From Nymphaea colorata (lineage: Eukaryota > Streptophyta > Magnoliopsida > Nymphaeales > Nymphaeaceae): a DNA stretch of 64,000 nucleotides. Below the pieces are notes generated by a model that was not told the DNA's origin, searched no databases, and saw nothing but the letters and a program-made list of their open reading frames with translations. The position numbers and the translations under genes are program-made. This document shows, piece by piece, positions 36,421 to 51,789 of the stretch. Numbering within the stretch: the stretch's first letter is position 1; every line of letters starts with the position of its first letter. The stretch is from the NCBI RefSeq assembly GCF_008831285.2, contig NC_045145.1:12524802-12588801 (forward strand), written 5' to 3'.

Positions 36421-36957
36421 AGCGAATGACTGATAGATTATCGATTGACATACGCTTCATATGTGATTGGAATCGATAAATGGCACGTACATGGGATCTC
36501 ATGGTTGTGGCAATAAATAGGTAGACATAAAAGAAATAAGGTGCGGCATGGAGTAGCATTATTAAAAATTAGAAGCTCGACCAGATCCCTGCTTCCTAAA
36601 ATTTAAAAGGTTTCCCATCCCAATTTCAAAGCACCAAATACCCAGCTCCCATCTAAAAGCAAGAGTGATTTGTACAACGGAATCTCTTTCTCGAAAAGTT
36701 TGTAAACAAGGTATAAGGTGTTCAAAAAGGAATGTGGTGGACTGCTTTTTCGCATCTCAATATTGCGTAATGAACCAAGATTCCTGGGATGCTCATAAAT
36801 TATATCCAAACGACTCATAAGGGCAAGGAGATCAAGGGGATTTATTTGATTTTGGAGAATGTCAATTGAATGTAATGGGGGGCTTTTCGATCTTTTATGT
36901 CGGCAGATCAAATTTACATCCATATCCAGTATAATTTCAAATTTAGAACTCATTGCA
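36421..36957. other. Unassigned flank of the chromovirus, with a 116-residue minus ORF
   Basis: The minus strand is open from 36953 to 36603 (MSSKFEIILDMDVN onward, Leu-rich middle). I do not recognise a domain, and I cannot connect it to the subtilase fragment that lies on the same strand beyond the inserted element. It may be chance or part of an unknown degraded gene. Confidence 0.3.
36953..36957. other. Left target site duplication TTGCA
   Basis: TTGCA directly precedes the left LTR, and the same five bases follow the right LTR at 48628-48632. A perfect 5-bp duplication is what a Ty3/gypsy integrase produces. Confidence 0.9.
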
Positions 36958-39900
36958 TGGTGGGAACCTAGACCCGGCTAGCGATTTTGATGCCCAGGAG
37001 TAGATGCCAAGTCCAGAATCAACTCGCGGGAGCCTAAAGTCCAAACTTAAGCAAATTATAGTTACAAATTATATCCCCACCGGACAGCAACCCCAGCTTA
37101 ATAGTACCCTGGGTAAAAGATACAAGTATGTTTTCCCAGACCCAAGGTTTAAATCCTACTACAACACTAAGGGGATCAAGGCTTGTACAAACATGAGCGA
37201 TACAAATTTAACTCTCACAACTCACTCAACATTCATTCACAAACCATTCATACAATCCCTAGAATGGCCAAACCATTGCCTTACCCTTTGGTGGTCTAGC
37301 TACCCGCAGCCATGTCCTTGGCAAGGTGCCTTGGAGGGACTACCGACAGTAACAATTGGCTAGAGCCTGGTTTAGAAAACAATTACACCTGTAACCCTGT
37401 TCTATAGGATGCTGAGAAGTTACCCAGCTGATGAGAGATCAACTTAAACAGCAATATATCCGAGAGAAAACCAGTGGCAAAGCCACTCTCGGATATCTCA
37501 GCAAGGAGGTGGAACGAAGGATAGGCCCGCTGGCCTAGGATGGGTTGGAGACTGGTGGAAGTTGGCTGAGAGAGACGAAGTGTCCCGGCAATGGAAGGGG
37601 ACGGCACTAGTTTTGCCTGCTACACCTGATGGATGGAGTGTGGTTGCTGCTGGCCTCGGACGGCCAAGAGAGACAGCATCGTGATGCAGGAGTGCCCGAA
37701 TGGAGGCAGGGGCTCGGCCAGCCTGGCTGAGGTCACCTTGGTGCTTATGCCTATGATCGGTGTAAGGGTGCAGCAATGGATGCTGCAAGAAGAGGTTGTC
37801 CGATGAAGTGGAGGTGGTAAACTGAGGTGCACATGACCAATCCTTGGAGAGGGAATCTAACTAGTCAGACTCCAAGGGGACAAGCTGAGATTGGAACAAG
37901 GAGGTGAGCTTGGTATAGTTTTAGGTGATGCTGGTTAGGTCTAGTTGGAAGTGGTTCGATAGTGGAGTGGGCTTGGTCTAGACGTGAGATGGAGGTCAAT
38001 TGCGAAGAGGGTCGGTTGTGACTTAGAGATAGGTGAAGGGTTGTGCGAGAGAGGGTGGAGTGTTACACGAGAGAAGATGACACTAATGATTAGGATCAGT
38101 TAGGCTAAGGGGTTTAAGTCAAGAGACATGCAAGGGGAGTGGTTCAGTAATGATGGGTGAAGGATAGTAATGATGAGGAGGAGGAGTTAGCATGAGGTGG
38201 AGGTTGATTAAGGCTTGTGTGAAGTGGAAAGGGTCGGTTATGAGAGGTGAAGCGGTTAAGAGTTTTGAGAAGGGTCTCCCTAGCTAAGGAAATTGAATAC
38301 GTACCTTAACTCCTCAATTATGGCTGATGATGATGCGAGTGGAGGTGAACAGCTGAAGAGACACTCAAGGGAGGGATTTGTAACTCTCGTCTTTTAAGAC
38401 AGGGAGCTCCAGAGGAGGCTGTGACGTGTAACGGTTGCAGCCTATGCCCTCTCCTTAACTCGATATAGTGCCCTCTTGATGGGAATACCCTTGCCAATTA
38501 ATTCAAACTATAGTAATGAATCAAACTGACCATGGGTAAATCGGGAATCCACTGAAATGATCGGGCTGTACTGAAAACTGATCGGAAAAGTAGAAGCGAT
38601 TGGTTACTCCGGCGGTAGCACACACATTTCCGACCGGGAGCAATTTCTTCGTGATGGCAGGTCAGATTCACCTGAAACTTGGTGGGGATGTTGCTAAGAT
38701 CTGGGCTATTATGCGGGGGTGAACAAGAGAGTGAAAATCGCCCTTGGTTGCTTTAGATTTCTCCTGCAACTTTCACCCAGCCACTGCTTAGTTTCAGCAA
38801 AGCCGAGTGAGCGATGTGGTTGATTAAGGGTCTGCTATTGGGGAAAATACATCTCCATTCTAGACAGTAATTCTCGAATTGATGCAGAGTGACTTGCTGC
38901 TGCCGAGGACAGAATTCCCTGGTTGATTCACCATGAAATTCACAGCAATCTGACAGGCCTTCTACCAATGGATTCCGATGAACCTTCGGATTCTCACCTT
39001 GACAATCAGTCCGATAGACTAGGCTGCGATCTACCTTTCCAATGTCTCTTTCTCTGATTTTGACAAAGATTAAGAATCTTACTGGGGCTGATCTTAACCT
39101 GTCTTAAGCTCTGCTCGAGGTGGAAGGAACTGGGACACGAATTCGGTTCCTCCCTTAATCTCTAGCAGTAGGAGTCGTTGCTTGATTACTAGTCTACTAG
39201 AGCCACGAGTCGATTTCCGTCAAGCCTTCCCAAGATAGTTCTCTAGCCTCTAACTTTTTCTGGGGATGAAGGAGTTGCACCGTGAGAAGATGGCGATTCG
39301 GTCGGGGAATTTGTGTGTAGGGTGAAGACGTACTAGGAGGATTTTCGGTGGCCTCAAAGGTCGTCTCCAAACCTGTTTTGCTTCAACCAAAGCCACATGT
39401 TGGAACCTTGGGATTCCAGTCACCGGCGGTAAGACGAGAGAGGAAGAGAGAGGCGAGAGCCAATTCACATGAAAAACTCAACTCCTAATTCTTGATTGCA
39501 TACTGAAAAAAGAGTTACAGAAGAGTTTAAGTACTGGTTCTAACACTTGAACTGAGACACTTGCTGAATTAAAGGACTCGACTATAAGCAAATGCATGAA
39601 AGGGAAATCGAGACAAGATGTCTTGGAAGTCTAGTGAGTTTGGCTTCTCTCTCGCATGTTCAGCCTTATAACCTGCCTAAGTTTGGCCTTCGGCTTGCCA
39701 TGCGTGCACCCTGCCAGGACTAGACTCTGGGTTCGAACTCGCTATAACTGGATCTAGGTCTAGTTCCCGTGCCTACTCAGCCTTGAAGTATTCAGCCTGC
39801 TGCCCATGCTCCGCTGATGATGCTCCACCCACACCGCCCGCTACATCAACTTCAAGTTCTGCGTTAGCCTCCTTTAGCCCATCTATGCTTTCCATTATGC

Positions 39901-39995
39901 TGGCCGCAACCCTGCCCGAAGGTGCTCGGCTCTCTTGGCCTCGCTTGGCCGTGCTGGCCCGGGTTCTTGGCCTCCCTGTAGGAAGGTCTGCATCA
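36958..39995 (-). repeat. 3' LTR of the chromovirus
   Basis: It begins TGGTGGGAACC and ends GGTCTGCATCA on the plus strand, so in element orientation it starts TGATGCAGACC and ends CCCACCA (TG...CA). It is 3038 bp long and collinear with 45625-48627. One clear length difference is near 37930-38010, where this copy has extra sequence around GGTTAGGTCTAGTTGGAAGT. Confidence 0.95.
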
Positions 39996-40012
39996 AATCC
40001 TCCCTCCTTACC
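39996..40012 (-). promoter_or_regulatory. Polypurine tract (plus-strand primer site)
   Basis: Read on the minus strand this is GGTAAGGAGGGAGGATT, ending exactly at the first base of the 3' LTR (TGATGC). It is almost all purine, as required for priming plus-strand DNA synthesis. It starts immediately after the pol stop codon at 40013-40015. Confidence 0.85.
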
Positions 40013-43325
<3,313 letters not shown>

Positions 43326-43399
43326 GGCATGACATGTCCCTTCAATAGTCTCAGATGCACTTGTATGGCCTCATTCGGACTAGGTGGATCTGTGTCTTG

Positions 43400-44750
43400 A
43401 CTAGGTTCTTCTCAATCGCTTTCATCAATGACTTCAAAAACTTGAAGATTTTTGCACTTGTGAGTACGACTCCATGGTTCCTTACAGTTGAAGGATTGAT
43501 TGTTTTTTATCATTTGTTCCCTCTCTTGCCTAGTTATGTAAGTGGTAGGCACTCGGTCTCTGTAGAAGGGTTTTTTATCTTCTTTTTTTTAGGGCATAGG
43601 CTTTCTTGGGGGTAGCCCTTTGTATTTGTTTGGCTCGTTGCCTTTGTAAGGTTTCCTGAGAGCATTCTTGCGTCTATTTTTCTCTTCTATTGCTCGAGCT
43701 TCGGCAAAACCTTCTAACAAATCAGTGTATTTTCTTCGTTGTACATCTATCTTAACCTCCGCTTTGAGGCCGCCAGTGTAGGCACCGATTAGTGACTTGG
43801 TGGTCCAATCAAATAGATGAAAGACTTTTGGATTTGCTTTGGTACTCTCGAACTGATGACGTTTGTACCAAATCTTTGAGCTCTATGTCAAAGTCTGTGT
43901 ATGCTGAATCTCCGAATCGTGTTTGTAAAACCTCACTAAAATTCTCCCAAGTGATATTTGGTTGATCGCATTTGAACCATCGATACCACTTCATAGCTTC
44001 TCCATCGAAGTTGAGGATTGCGGTTGTAACCCATTTGTTTTCAGGCACACTATGACAATCAAAATATTCTTCTACCTTGAAGAGTCAATCCTTGCCATCT
44101 ACCCCTGTAAAATGTGGAAAATCAATCTTAGCGGCTGGGGTTCTTCTTCTTGGCTGAGTTTGGTTGCGTCTGCCTCTAAAGGGTTCTCCATCAACAAACA
44201 CAATATCCTCATCTTCCTCACTTTCTTCCTTGCCCTAGTTATTATTAAATTGCTGGTTTTAGGGCGCTTGTTGCTGGCTGCTGGAGCCGAACCTAAAATG
44301 GAACTCAGGCCTTTGTTGGTGTCCCTTGCTTCCTTGGCCTTCAGGTTGGCTGATGCCATTAGGTCCGAAATGCTCAAATTGGTTAAAACTGCCGGAAAAA
44401 GGTGGGACAAACTGGTTGTTCATTGGCGCCTTGCCTTTGTCTTGATTCGGAGGGGGGCCTTGTGTGGTTCGGTCAAATTGTTCCATTCTTTTCATCAAAG
44501 TGTTTTGGCCAGCAATCAAGGAGTTCATCATCTGCTTCATCAGGTCCCATTCATCAAGTTTACTAAGGGACTTCTTGTACTCATGTAGTTCATGATGTAT
44601 TTGGTTCATGTTGGACTCAAGGGAATTCACTCGGCCTTGGTGTACAGTTTCCATATCGAGTAAGTTGGATTCGACTTGTTCTTCTCGGCTGGAAGTCTCA
44701 ACTTCTTGCTTGGGAGAATCATGGACAGTGGGTTTGGCTTTCTTCCCCAT
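43400..44750 (-). pseudogene. Chromovirus gag remnant
   Basis: The probable start is MGKKAKPTVHDSPKQEVE at 44750. A coiled-coil-like stretch and a Gln/Pro-rich linker follow, then the capsid-type retrotransposon gag domain (KIDFPHFTG near 44110, ILNFDGEAMKWYRWFKCDQP near 43985, LQTRFGDSAYTDFD). A zinc-knuckle-like segment (FNCKEPWSRTHKCK near 43450-43495) has lost its first Cys. Stops TAA near 44259 and TAG near 44236 break the linker, and a TGA at 44085-44087 replaces a Trp (GKD*LFKVEEYF). The plus-strand ORF covering 43962-44588 is only the shadow of this frame. Confidence 0.9.
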
Positions 44751-45610
44751 TGAAAATTCTGCTCTTAGTCCTGTATCACGATTGATCAAACAATCAATGA
44801 ACTGCTGCCACCGTCAAAGACGGAAGAGGAAACCACTTGTTATTGTGCTGGTCGCCGGAAATTCTTCAGAAAACCAGCACGGCTTGTAAATTCAGCAATT
44901 TCACATCCAGAATTGTAAAAATCATGAAACTTGGCTGAAACATATTGGACATGCTAGGGAATCCAATGGCACCAAGTTCAGTTTCTATTTCCTCACCAAT
45001 CTAAGTCGATCTGCATAGAAAGTCATGCCTGGACCTTGGTTGTTAAGCTCGTCGCCCCTTCTTCAGCCATGCAGGAAACTTCCAGCGACAGGGGTCCACT
45101 CAAAAAATCATAACTTTTCAACAGTAAATCCAAAAAATCAGAAATTTTAACTGGAGATACCTGAAAAGTAGACTCTTCTAACAAGCCTAAACTCGACCAA
45201 TTCTGACGATGGAGATGACAGCCCTGGCCACCAGAATCTGGCATAGTTTCTGGACTTTTAGAAACTATAATACACTGGCTGCTGAATATGTAATTTGACC
45301 TTTGCTGCGCCAAACGAACTCCGTTTCTCACGAAATTTGGACAGAATGTGTTTGAAATATTTACGAACAGGTGGGTAGGGAGCCCGGTCACAGATCACCA
45401 GAAACTTGCCTGATTTACTTGTTTGATTGGTCTGAACTGTTCTCACTTTTCTTCAGACGGCTGCTATTCTAACACAACCTACTATGAAATCCGAGTGTAT
45501 ACTTCCTAAATTCAACTTAAATCTGACATAACCTGCTGCCAAACTAAAGAATCCTCTGCTACAATCTGAAAACCCAACTGAAATCTACCACTGGCTGCCG
45601 CCGCAGGTGC

Positions 45611-45622
45611 GCTCTGATACCA
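45611..45622 (-). promoter_or_regulatory. Primer-binding site for initiator tRNA-Met
   Basis: Read on the minus strand it is TGGTATCAGAGC, the complement of the 3' end of initiator tRNA-Met, two bases inside the 5' LTR. It fixes the direction of the element and is the site where reverse transcription would begin. Confidence 0.93.
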
Positions 45623-45624
45623 AC

Positions 45625-48600
45625 TGGTGGGAACCTAGACCCGGTTAGCGATTTCTACGCCCGAGAATAGATCCCAAGTCCAGAATCAACTCGCGGGAGC
45701 CTAAAGTCCAAACTTAAGCAAATTATATTTAAAAATTATATCTCCACCGGACAGCAACCCCAGCCTAATAGTACCCTGGGTAAAAGATACAAGTGTGTTT
45801 TCCCAGACCCACGGTTTACATCCTACTACAACACTAAGGGGATCAAGACTTGTATGAACGTGAGCGATACAAATTTAACTCTCGCAACTCACTCAACATT
45901 CATTCACAAGCCATTCATACAATCCCTAGAATGGCCAACAATGCCCTTTCCCTTTGGTGGTTTACCTACCCGCGGCCGTGTCCCTGGCAAGTTGCCTTGG
46001 AGGGACTACTGACAGTAGCAATTGGCTAGAGCCTGGTTTAGAAAACAATTACACCCATAACCCCGATCTATAGGATGTTGAGAAGTTACCTAGCCGATGA
46101 GAGTTCGACTTAAACAACAATAGATCCGAGAGAAAAGCAGTGGCAAAGCCACCCTCGGATATCTCAACAAGGAGGTGGAACAAAGGCTAGGCCCGCTTGG
46201 CCTAGGACGGCTTGTGGAATGGTGGAAGCTGGCCGAGAGAGACTGAGTGTCCTGGCAATGGAAGGGGATGGCACTGGGGCTGCCTGCTACACCTGATGGA
46301 TGGAGTGTGGTTGCTGCAGGCCTCGGACAGCCAAGAGAGACAGCAACATGATGGAGGAGTGCCCAGATGGAGGCAGGGGCTCGGCCCTCCTGTTCGAGGT
46401 CACCTTGATGCTTATGACTATGTTGGGTGGAAGGGTGCAGCAAGGGAGGCTGCAAGAAGAGGTTGTCCGATGAAGTGGAGGTGGTGAACTGAAATGCACA
46501 CAACCAATCCTTGGAGAGGGAACCTAACTAGTTAGACTCCAAGGGGACAAGCCGAGCTCGGAACAAGGAGGTGAGCTTGGTATAGGTTTAGGTAGGCTCG
46601 GTTTAGGTGAAGCGGGATTAACTAAGAGGATCGGTTATGACTTAGAGGCAGGTGAAGGGTTGTGCGAGAGAGGGTGGAGAGTTACAAGAGAGAAGATGGC
46701 ACTAATGATTAGGATCAGTTAAGCTAAGGGGTTTAAGTCAAGAGACATGTGAGTGGAGTGGTTCACTAATGATGGGTGAAGGCTAGCAATGACGAGGAGC
46801 AGGAGTAAGCATGAGGTGGTGGTTGATTAAGGCTTGCGTGAAGTGGAAAGGGTCGGTTATGAGTGGTGAAGAGGCTAAGAGGTTTGAGAAGGGTCTCCCT
46901 AGCTAAGGAAATTGAATACGTACCTTAACTCCTCAATGATGGCTGATGATGGTGCAAGTGGAGGTTATTGGCTGAAGAGACACTCAGTGGAGGGATTTGT
47001 AACTCTCGTCTTTTAGGACGGGGAGCTCAAGAGGAGGCTGCGACGTATAATGGTTGCAGCCTGCACACTCTCCTTAACTCGATTTAGTGCCCTCTTGATG
47101 GGAATACCCTTGCCAATTAATTTGAACTCTAGTAATGAATCAAACTGACCATGGGCAAATCAGGAATCCACTGAAATGATCGGGCTGGACCGAAAACTGA
47201 TCAGAAAAGTAACAGCGATTGGTTACTCCGGTGGTAGCACATAGATTTCCGACCAGGAGCAAGTTCTTCACGATGGCAGATCAGATTCACCTGAAACTTG
47301 GTGAGGATTTTGCTAAGATCTGGGCGATTATGCTGGGGTGAACAAGAGAATAAACTTTGCCCTTGGTTGCTTCACATTTCACCTGCAACTTCCACCCAGC
47401 CACTGCTTGGTTTCCTCCAAGCCGAGCGAGCGATGTGGTTGATTAAGGGTCAGCTCTTGGGGAAAATCCATCTCCTTTCTAAATAGCAATTCTCGAATTG
47501 ATGCAGAGTGACTTGCTGCTGCCGAGGACAGAATTCTCAGGTTGATTCACCGTCGAATTCACAGAAATCCGACTGGCCTTCTACCAATGGATTCCGATGA
47601 ACCTTCAGATTCTCACCTTGACAATCAGCCTGATAGACTAGGCTGCGATCTACCTTTCCGGTGTCTCTTTCTTTGATTTTGACTGAGATTAAGAAGCTTA
47701 CTGGGGCCGATCTTAACCTGTCTTAAGCTCTGCTCGAGGTGGAAGGAACCGGGACACGAATTTGTTTCCTCCCTTAATCTCTTGCAGCCGGAGTCATTGC
47801 TTGATTACTAGTCGAAAAGTGCCACGATTCGATTTCCGTCAAGCCTTCCCGATATAGTTTTCCGGCCTCTAACTTCTTTCGGGGATGAAGAAGTTGCACT
47901 GTGAGAAGATGGTGATTCCATCAGGGAATTTGCGCGTAGGATGAAGATGCTCTAAGAGGATTTCCGGTGGCCTCAAAGGTCGTCTCCAAACCTGTTTTGC
48001 TTCAACCAGAGCCATGGGTTGGAGCCTTGGGATTCCAGTCACCGGCGGTAAGACGATGAGAGGAAGAGAGAGGCAAGAGCCAATTCACACAAAAAACTCA
48101 ACTTCTAATTCTTGATTGCATACTGAAAAAAGACTTACAAAAGAGTTTAAGTACTTGAAATAAAACCGGTTCTAACACATGAACTGAGACACTTGCTGAA
48201 ATAAAGGACTCGACTATAAGTAAATGCATGAAAGGGAAATCGAGACAAGATGTCTAGGAAGTTCAGTGAGTTTGGCTTCTCTCTTGTGGGTTCAGCCATT
48301 TAACCTGCCTAAGTTCAGCCTTAGGCTTGCCACGCGTGGACCGGGTCAGTACTAGACTCAGGGTGCGAACTCGCTATAACCGGATCTAGGTCTAGTTCCC
48401 GTGCCTGCTCGGCCTTGAAGTATTCAGCCCACTGCCTGCGCTCCACTGATGATGCTCCACCCACACCACCGGCTGCATCATCTTCAAGTTCTGCGTTAGC
48501 CTCCTTTAGCCCATCTACGCTTTCCATTATGCTGGCCGCAAACCTGGCCGAAAGCGCTTGGCTCTCTTGGCCTCGCTTGACCGTGCTGGCCCTGGTTCTT

Positions 48601-48627
48601 GGCCTCCCTGTAGGAAGGTCTGCATCA
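45625..48627 (-). repeat. 5' LTR of the chromovirus
   Basis: 3003 bp, same ends as the left LTR (TGGTGGGAACC and GGTCTGCATCA on the plus strand). On the minus strand an open frame runs from about 48625 to 48321, continuous in phase with the pol end at the other LTR (DADLPTGRPRTRAS, then MESVDGLKEANAELEDDAAG). The 3' LTR copy of this frame has a TAG where this one has CAG. Confidence 0.95.
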
Positions 48628-48632
48628 TTGCA
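48628..48632. other. Right target site duplication TTGCA
   Basis: Identical to 36953-36957. Together they mark the insertion point. Confidence 0.9.
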
Positions 48633-49180
48633 CTTGCCACCATTTGTGGCCTAGAGGCGTAACACCTAGAACATGAGACTCAAACCTAGATCTTTTGAGT
48701 GTAGGTTAAACTACGCCCCTTGAAGCATTTATTGCATAGTCGAATGCTGGTGAAAGCTATGTGGCACCACCAGAAGTGCGACAAAAGGTTGTGCACTTTA
48801 ATTTCATATGTTCTTTGAAGGTTGTGCAAACGCCTTCCCCTGTGTTTGAATGGCAAGAGTATGTCTGAGACAAAAGGTCCGAGTCACGCCTTCTTCTCCA
48901 TCATTCAAACATATAGCTCGACATACTTAACAGATTGGGCTTTCTCTAAATGAATAATTTTCTAAAGGGATTGGAGAATTCAAATGGAGTATGGGAAACA
49001 AGCAGCAACACATTCAAAATCATGCTCGTTAAGAGAAACAAATAATTTTCTCCGGATCAGGATTCACCTGTATTGATCATTCTGATTATTATGTCCCCAT
49101 TGACCGGTGACGTCGCAAGCTTTGCCCCCAGCTCGTTGAACACAACTTGCAAGAAGTCTCATGAACATGTCGTATGAGGT
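48633..49180. other. Unassigned sequence between the chromovirus and the subtilase fragment
   Basis: No protein domain could be read. If the subtilase gene once continued here (minus strand), its protease domain has decayed beyond recognition or was never present. Confidence 0.4.
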
Positions 49181-49983
49181 CTAAGAACTGGATGCGGGAA
49201 AACCGATAGGATTATGGGATATTCTGCCAAACATGAAATAGTGCGTCAGGTTATCTTTAGTTACAGATTCCGGTAATCGCCTGAGGACCAAGGAAAATAA
49301 TTTACTGGACAATGTGTCCACCTCTTTCATTGTGAGCATGGTAGCAAATCCTCTTAGGCAGTGCTTATACACATGAATTAATGACACCCACGCACTGCCC
49401 TCACTGTACAATACAATCATGGATTAAGTGATTCCTTTCTCAAGTTAATGAAACAATTACAAGTGACTTTCTTGCCATGGAATAATGGATGACAATAACT
49501 TCAAGTGGTTTGCTTCCTCGTAATTTTCTCCTTCAACTTTGTTGCTGCTACTCAACGTACTTCCCATGTATACAACATGTGCCTAGCTAGGAGGTACACC
49601 CAATAAGCTAAAGGTTGGATACCAAAATGTCTACAATTTCTTTGGAAAAGAAAAATAGAACGTAGGAAAAAAGCAATCTAATTCACGGTAAACTCGTAAA
49701 TTCATGGAAAAACTGGATTCAAAATTCATTTGGTTTTGGAACTGCTCAATTACGCCCAACAATTCTATGAAATCTAATTCGATGGTCTTTTATTACAAGA
49801 ACTTTATCAATATAATTCTCGTTATTAATAGATAGTAACAACTAAGAAGAAGTCAATAAATTTTAACTACTAATCATGGAGTATCATATCAAGTATACCT
49901 ACCTTTGGTGCTTTACTTGAAGCCCCATGGAGAGGGACAGAATCAGAGACCAGGAAGAAGAGGAGCAGCCTGGTTTCTTCCAT
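49181..49983 (-). pseudogene. Subtilisin-like protease (SBT) N-terminal pseudogene
   Basis: Plant subtilases are secreted serine proteases with a signal peptide, an I9 propeptide and then the catalytic domain. A first exon (49983 to about 49903, minus) starts MEETRLLLFFLV, a signal-peptide-like hydrophobic stretch, and ends SSKAPK followed by a good splice donor (GTAGGT). About 480 bp further along, the segment 49430-49181 reads SLIHVYKHCLRGFATMLTMK, which matches the I9 propeptide signature (SxYKHxFxGFAAMLT). Residues after that drift from the family and no Asp/His/Ser catalytic region follows. The conserved block between signal peptide and propeptide is also missing. The fragment is non-functional. 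I rate the family call moderate, since it rests on one motif plus the signal-peptide context. Confidence 0.6.
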
Positions 49984-50483
49984 GGGTGACGTTGAGATTA
50001 ATGGTGTTCTTCCTCCTCTGGAGGCCTGATTTGTAGCTGTGATCATGTGGGAAAAGGCCAAAACGAATTTGTGTGAGCTGTATGGAATAGAACCTTGCTG
50101 TGGCCAAGTTAGAAAATTTGACTTATCGATGCTTTAGTCCTAGGGATCTTTTCTTTTTCTTTACTTTATTTCTTTATTTTGTTCCTCGTTTTATTTTTCA
50201 GGAGGATTAAGACAGTGGGCAGATATATTATTCCAACAAAAATGCCTTGCCTTCCTTTTCTTCCCCATATATATGAAAGACTTACTTGACATTATGCCTT
50301 GATCTTCAACCGGCTTGAACCATTGGGTTGCACACACACACACACACATAGGACCTAGACTGGTTGAGACTAAAATAATCAGGTTTAGTTTAGTTGGGAT
50401 ATCAAATCAGGTTGTTACTGTTGTTGTTTTCACAGATATTGACCCCATTAGGCAACAGATAGCTAAGAGAATAAAATGAATAG
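49984..50483. other. Upstream flank of the subtilase fragment; (CA)n
   Basis: The sequence is AT-rich with TTTC-rich runs near 50150 and a (CA)n microsatellite at about 50331-50348. No gene or definite promoter element could be called. Confidence 0.4.
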
Positions 50484-50677
50484 GAGTGTGTTTGATAAGA
50501 GGAACATTGTGTGCTTGTAAAATGTATTTCAAAACCTTTACATTATTGTTTCAAAACACAATGTGCAATCATGTCCAATGTCTAATTGTTGACATTATGT
50601 TATGTTAACTTTTATGTTGTGTATTTTGAAAACGTAACCCAACAATACACAAAATATTATTCTTATCAAATGCTCAC
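50484..50677. mobile_element. Small TIR element (about 194 bp)
   Basis: The left end GAGTGTGTTTGATAAGA and the right end TCTTATCAAATGCTCAC are imperfect inverted repeats, and ACATTGTGT/ACACAAAATAT extends the pairing inward. The interior is AT-rich and non-coding. The related phrase AGAGGGTGTTTGATAATAT occurs near 22662 and 22830. Confidence 0.6.
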
Positions 50678-51789
50678 TGAAATAATCTTGTATTGGTAAT
50701 GAGGAGGAAATGTTGCAACAAGATAATAAAAGAATGTTTGTTTTTTTACTTACTTTATTGTGGCCGATCCGAGACCAACGGCGTATGAGATTACCGCATT
50801 GAGAAGAGAAAAAAAAAAGTCGAACCCCTCTGAGTCCGACTTCCCCACTTTTTCATTTTACCATCACCGCATGAATTCTATTAGTGTTGAGCCGTTGTAC
50901 TTCAAGATCTTCAAGTTGTAGGATGATGAGTCAACATGAACGCATGTGTTCCTTTCCTCACAAGAAATTCATAGAGAGTTATTTAACCTAAAGTGGAAGA
51001 AAAAATAACAAAAGGAAGAAAAAAAAGAAGTTTGGGCTTCATGCATCCAACTGTTTGATGCCTCCGAAGTTGCCACAAAAACCAAAGAAAGCATCTTTCA
51101 TTTGGGAAAATTGAATTTAATCAAAGGAATATTCACATTGAGCAGCAAATCTTTCTTTTGTTTAGGACAAGCAACATGTTTTTCCAATTTAAAGAAGAAG
51201 AGGGAAAAAACAATCAAACCTGTCTCTACTATATTGAAAGAAGATACTTTAAGTGCACCTTCCTGAAATCAGGGTGGGAAGAGGAGATGTGGGTGACAAG
51301 CAAGTACAAATATTTGTCGGCGACGAAGAAGACTGAAATCTAGACCTTTTCCTTCTTTTGGCTTTGCCCTGCTCCTTTGGTGCCATCACATGCTTTAAGC
51401 CCTCCTTCTCCCTTTCAAATCTATGATTTTTTCTCATGATGTTGTCTTTGTAAGGCATGGCCATGGCGGTTGGCTTCTTTCTAGAGGGCCCCATTAAATT
51501 TAACAGGTCTAGTCCTCCCATGGTTCTTCATTGCATGTAGAAAGTGTTTGATTCCCATTTTCAGAATGTTGAAAGCAAGAACACCTTGTTCTTGCATGTT
51601 CTGAAAGACATAAGGATAAACGTTGTCATTTAAAAACACATTTTAAAAAATTCTGGTAAATAAACTGAATGAGGTTTTCAAACTTTTTAGAACAGCTTTA
51701 TAAATATAAAGAAAACAATATAAGGTTATAGTACAACAATTACTGCCTTGTTCATAATATATAAAAATAGCATTTTTTTCCTCAAAAGA
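50678..51789. other. Unassigned sequence upstream of the JMJ pseudogene
   Basis: Two overlapping short ORFs (51158-51343 plus, 51249-51521 minus, the latter Lys/Arg-rich) have no recognised domain. No JmjN or JmjC domain could be read here, so the 5' part of the downstream demethylase copy is absent. Confidence 0.4.

Noticed and set aside
39720-39760. tRNA-like GGGTTCGAACTCGC phrase
   Set aside because: It resembles a B-box, but no acceptor stem or cloverleaf can be formed around it, and it lies in the LTR.
43962-44588. 208-residue plus-strand ORF, the second longest open frame in the window
   Set aside because: It is antisense to the chromovirus gag, whose minus-strand translation carries a recognisable capsid domain.
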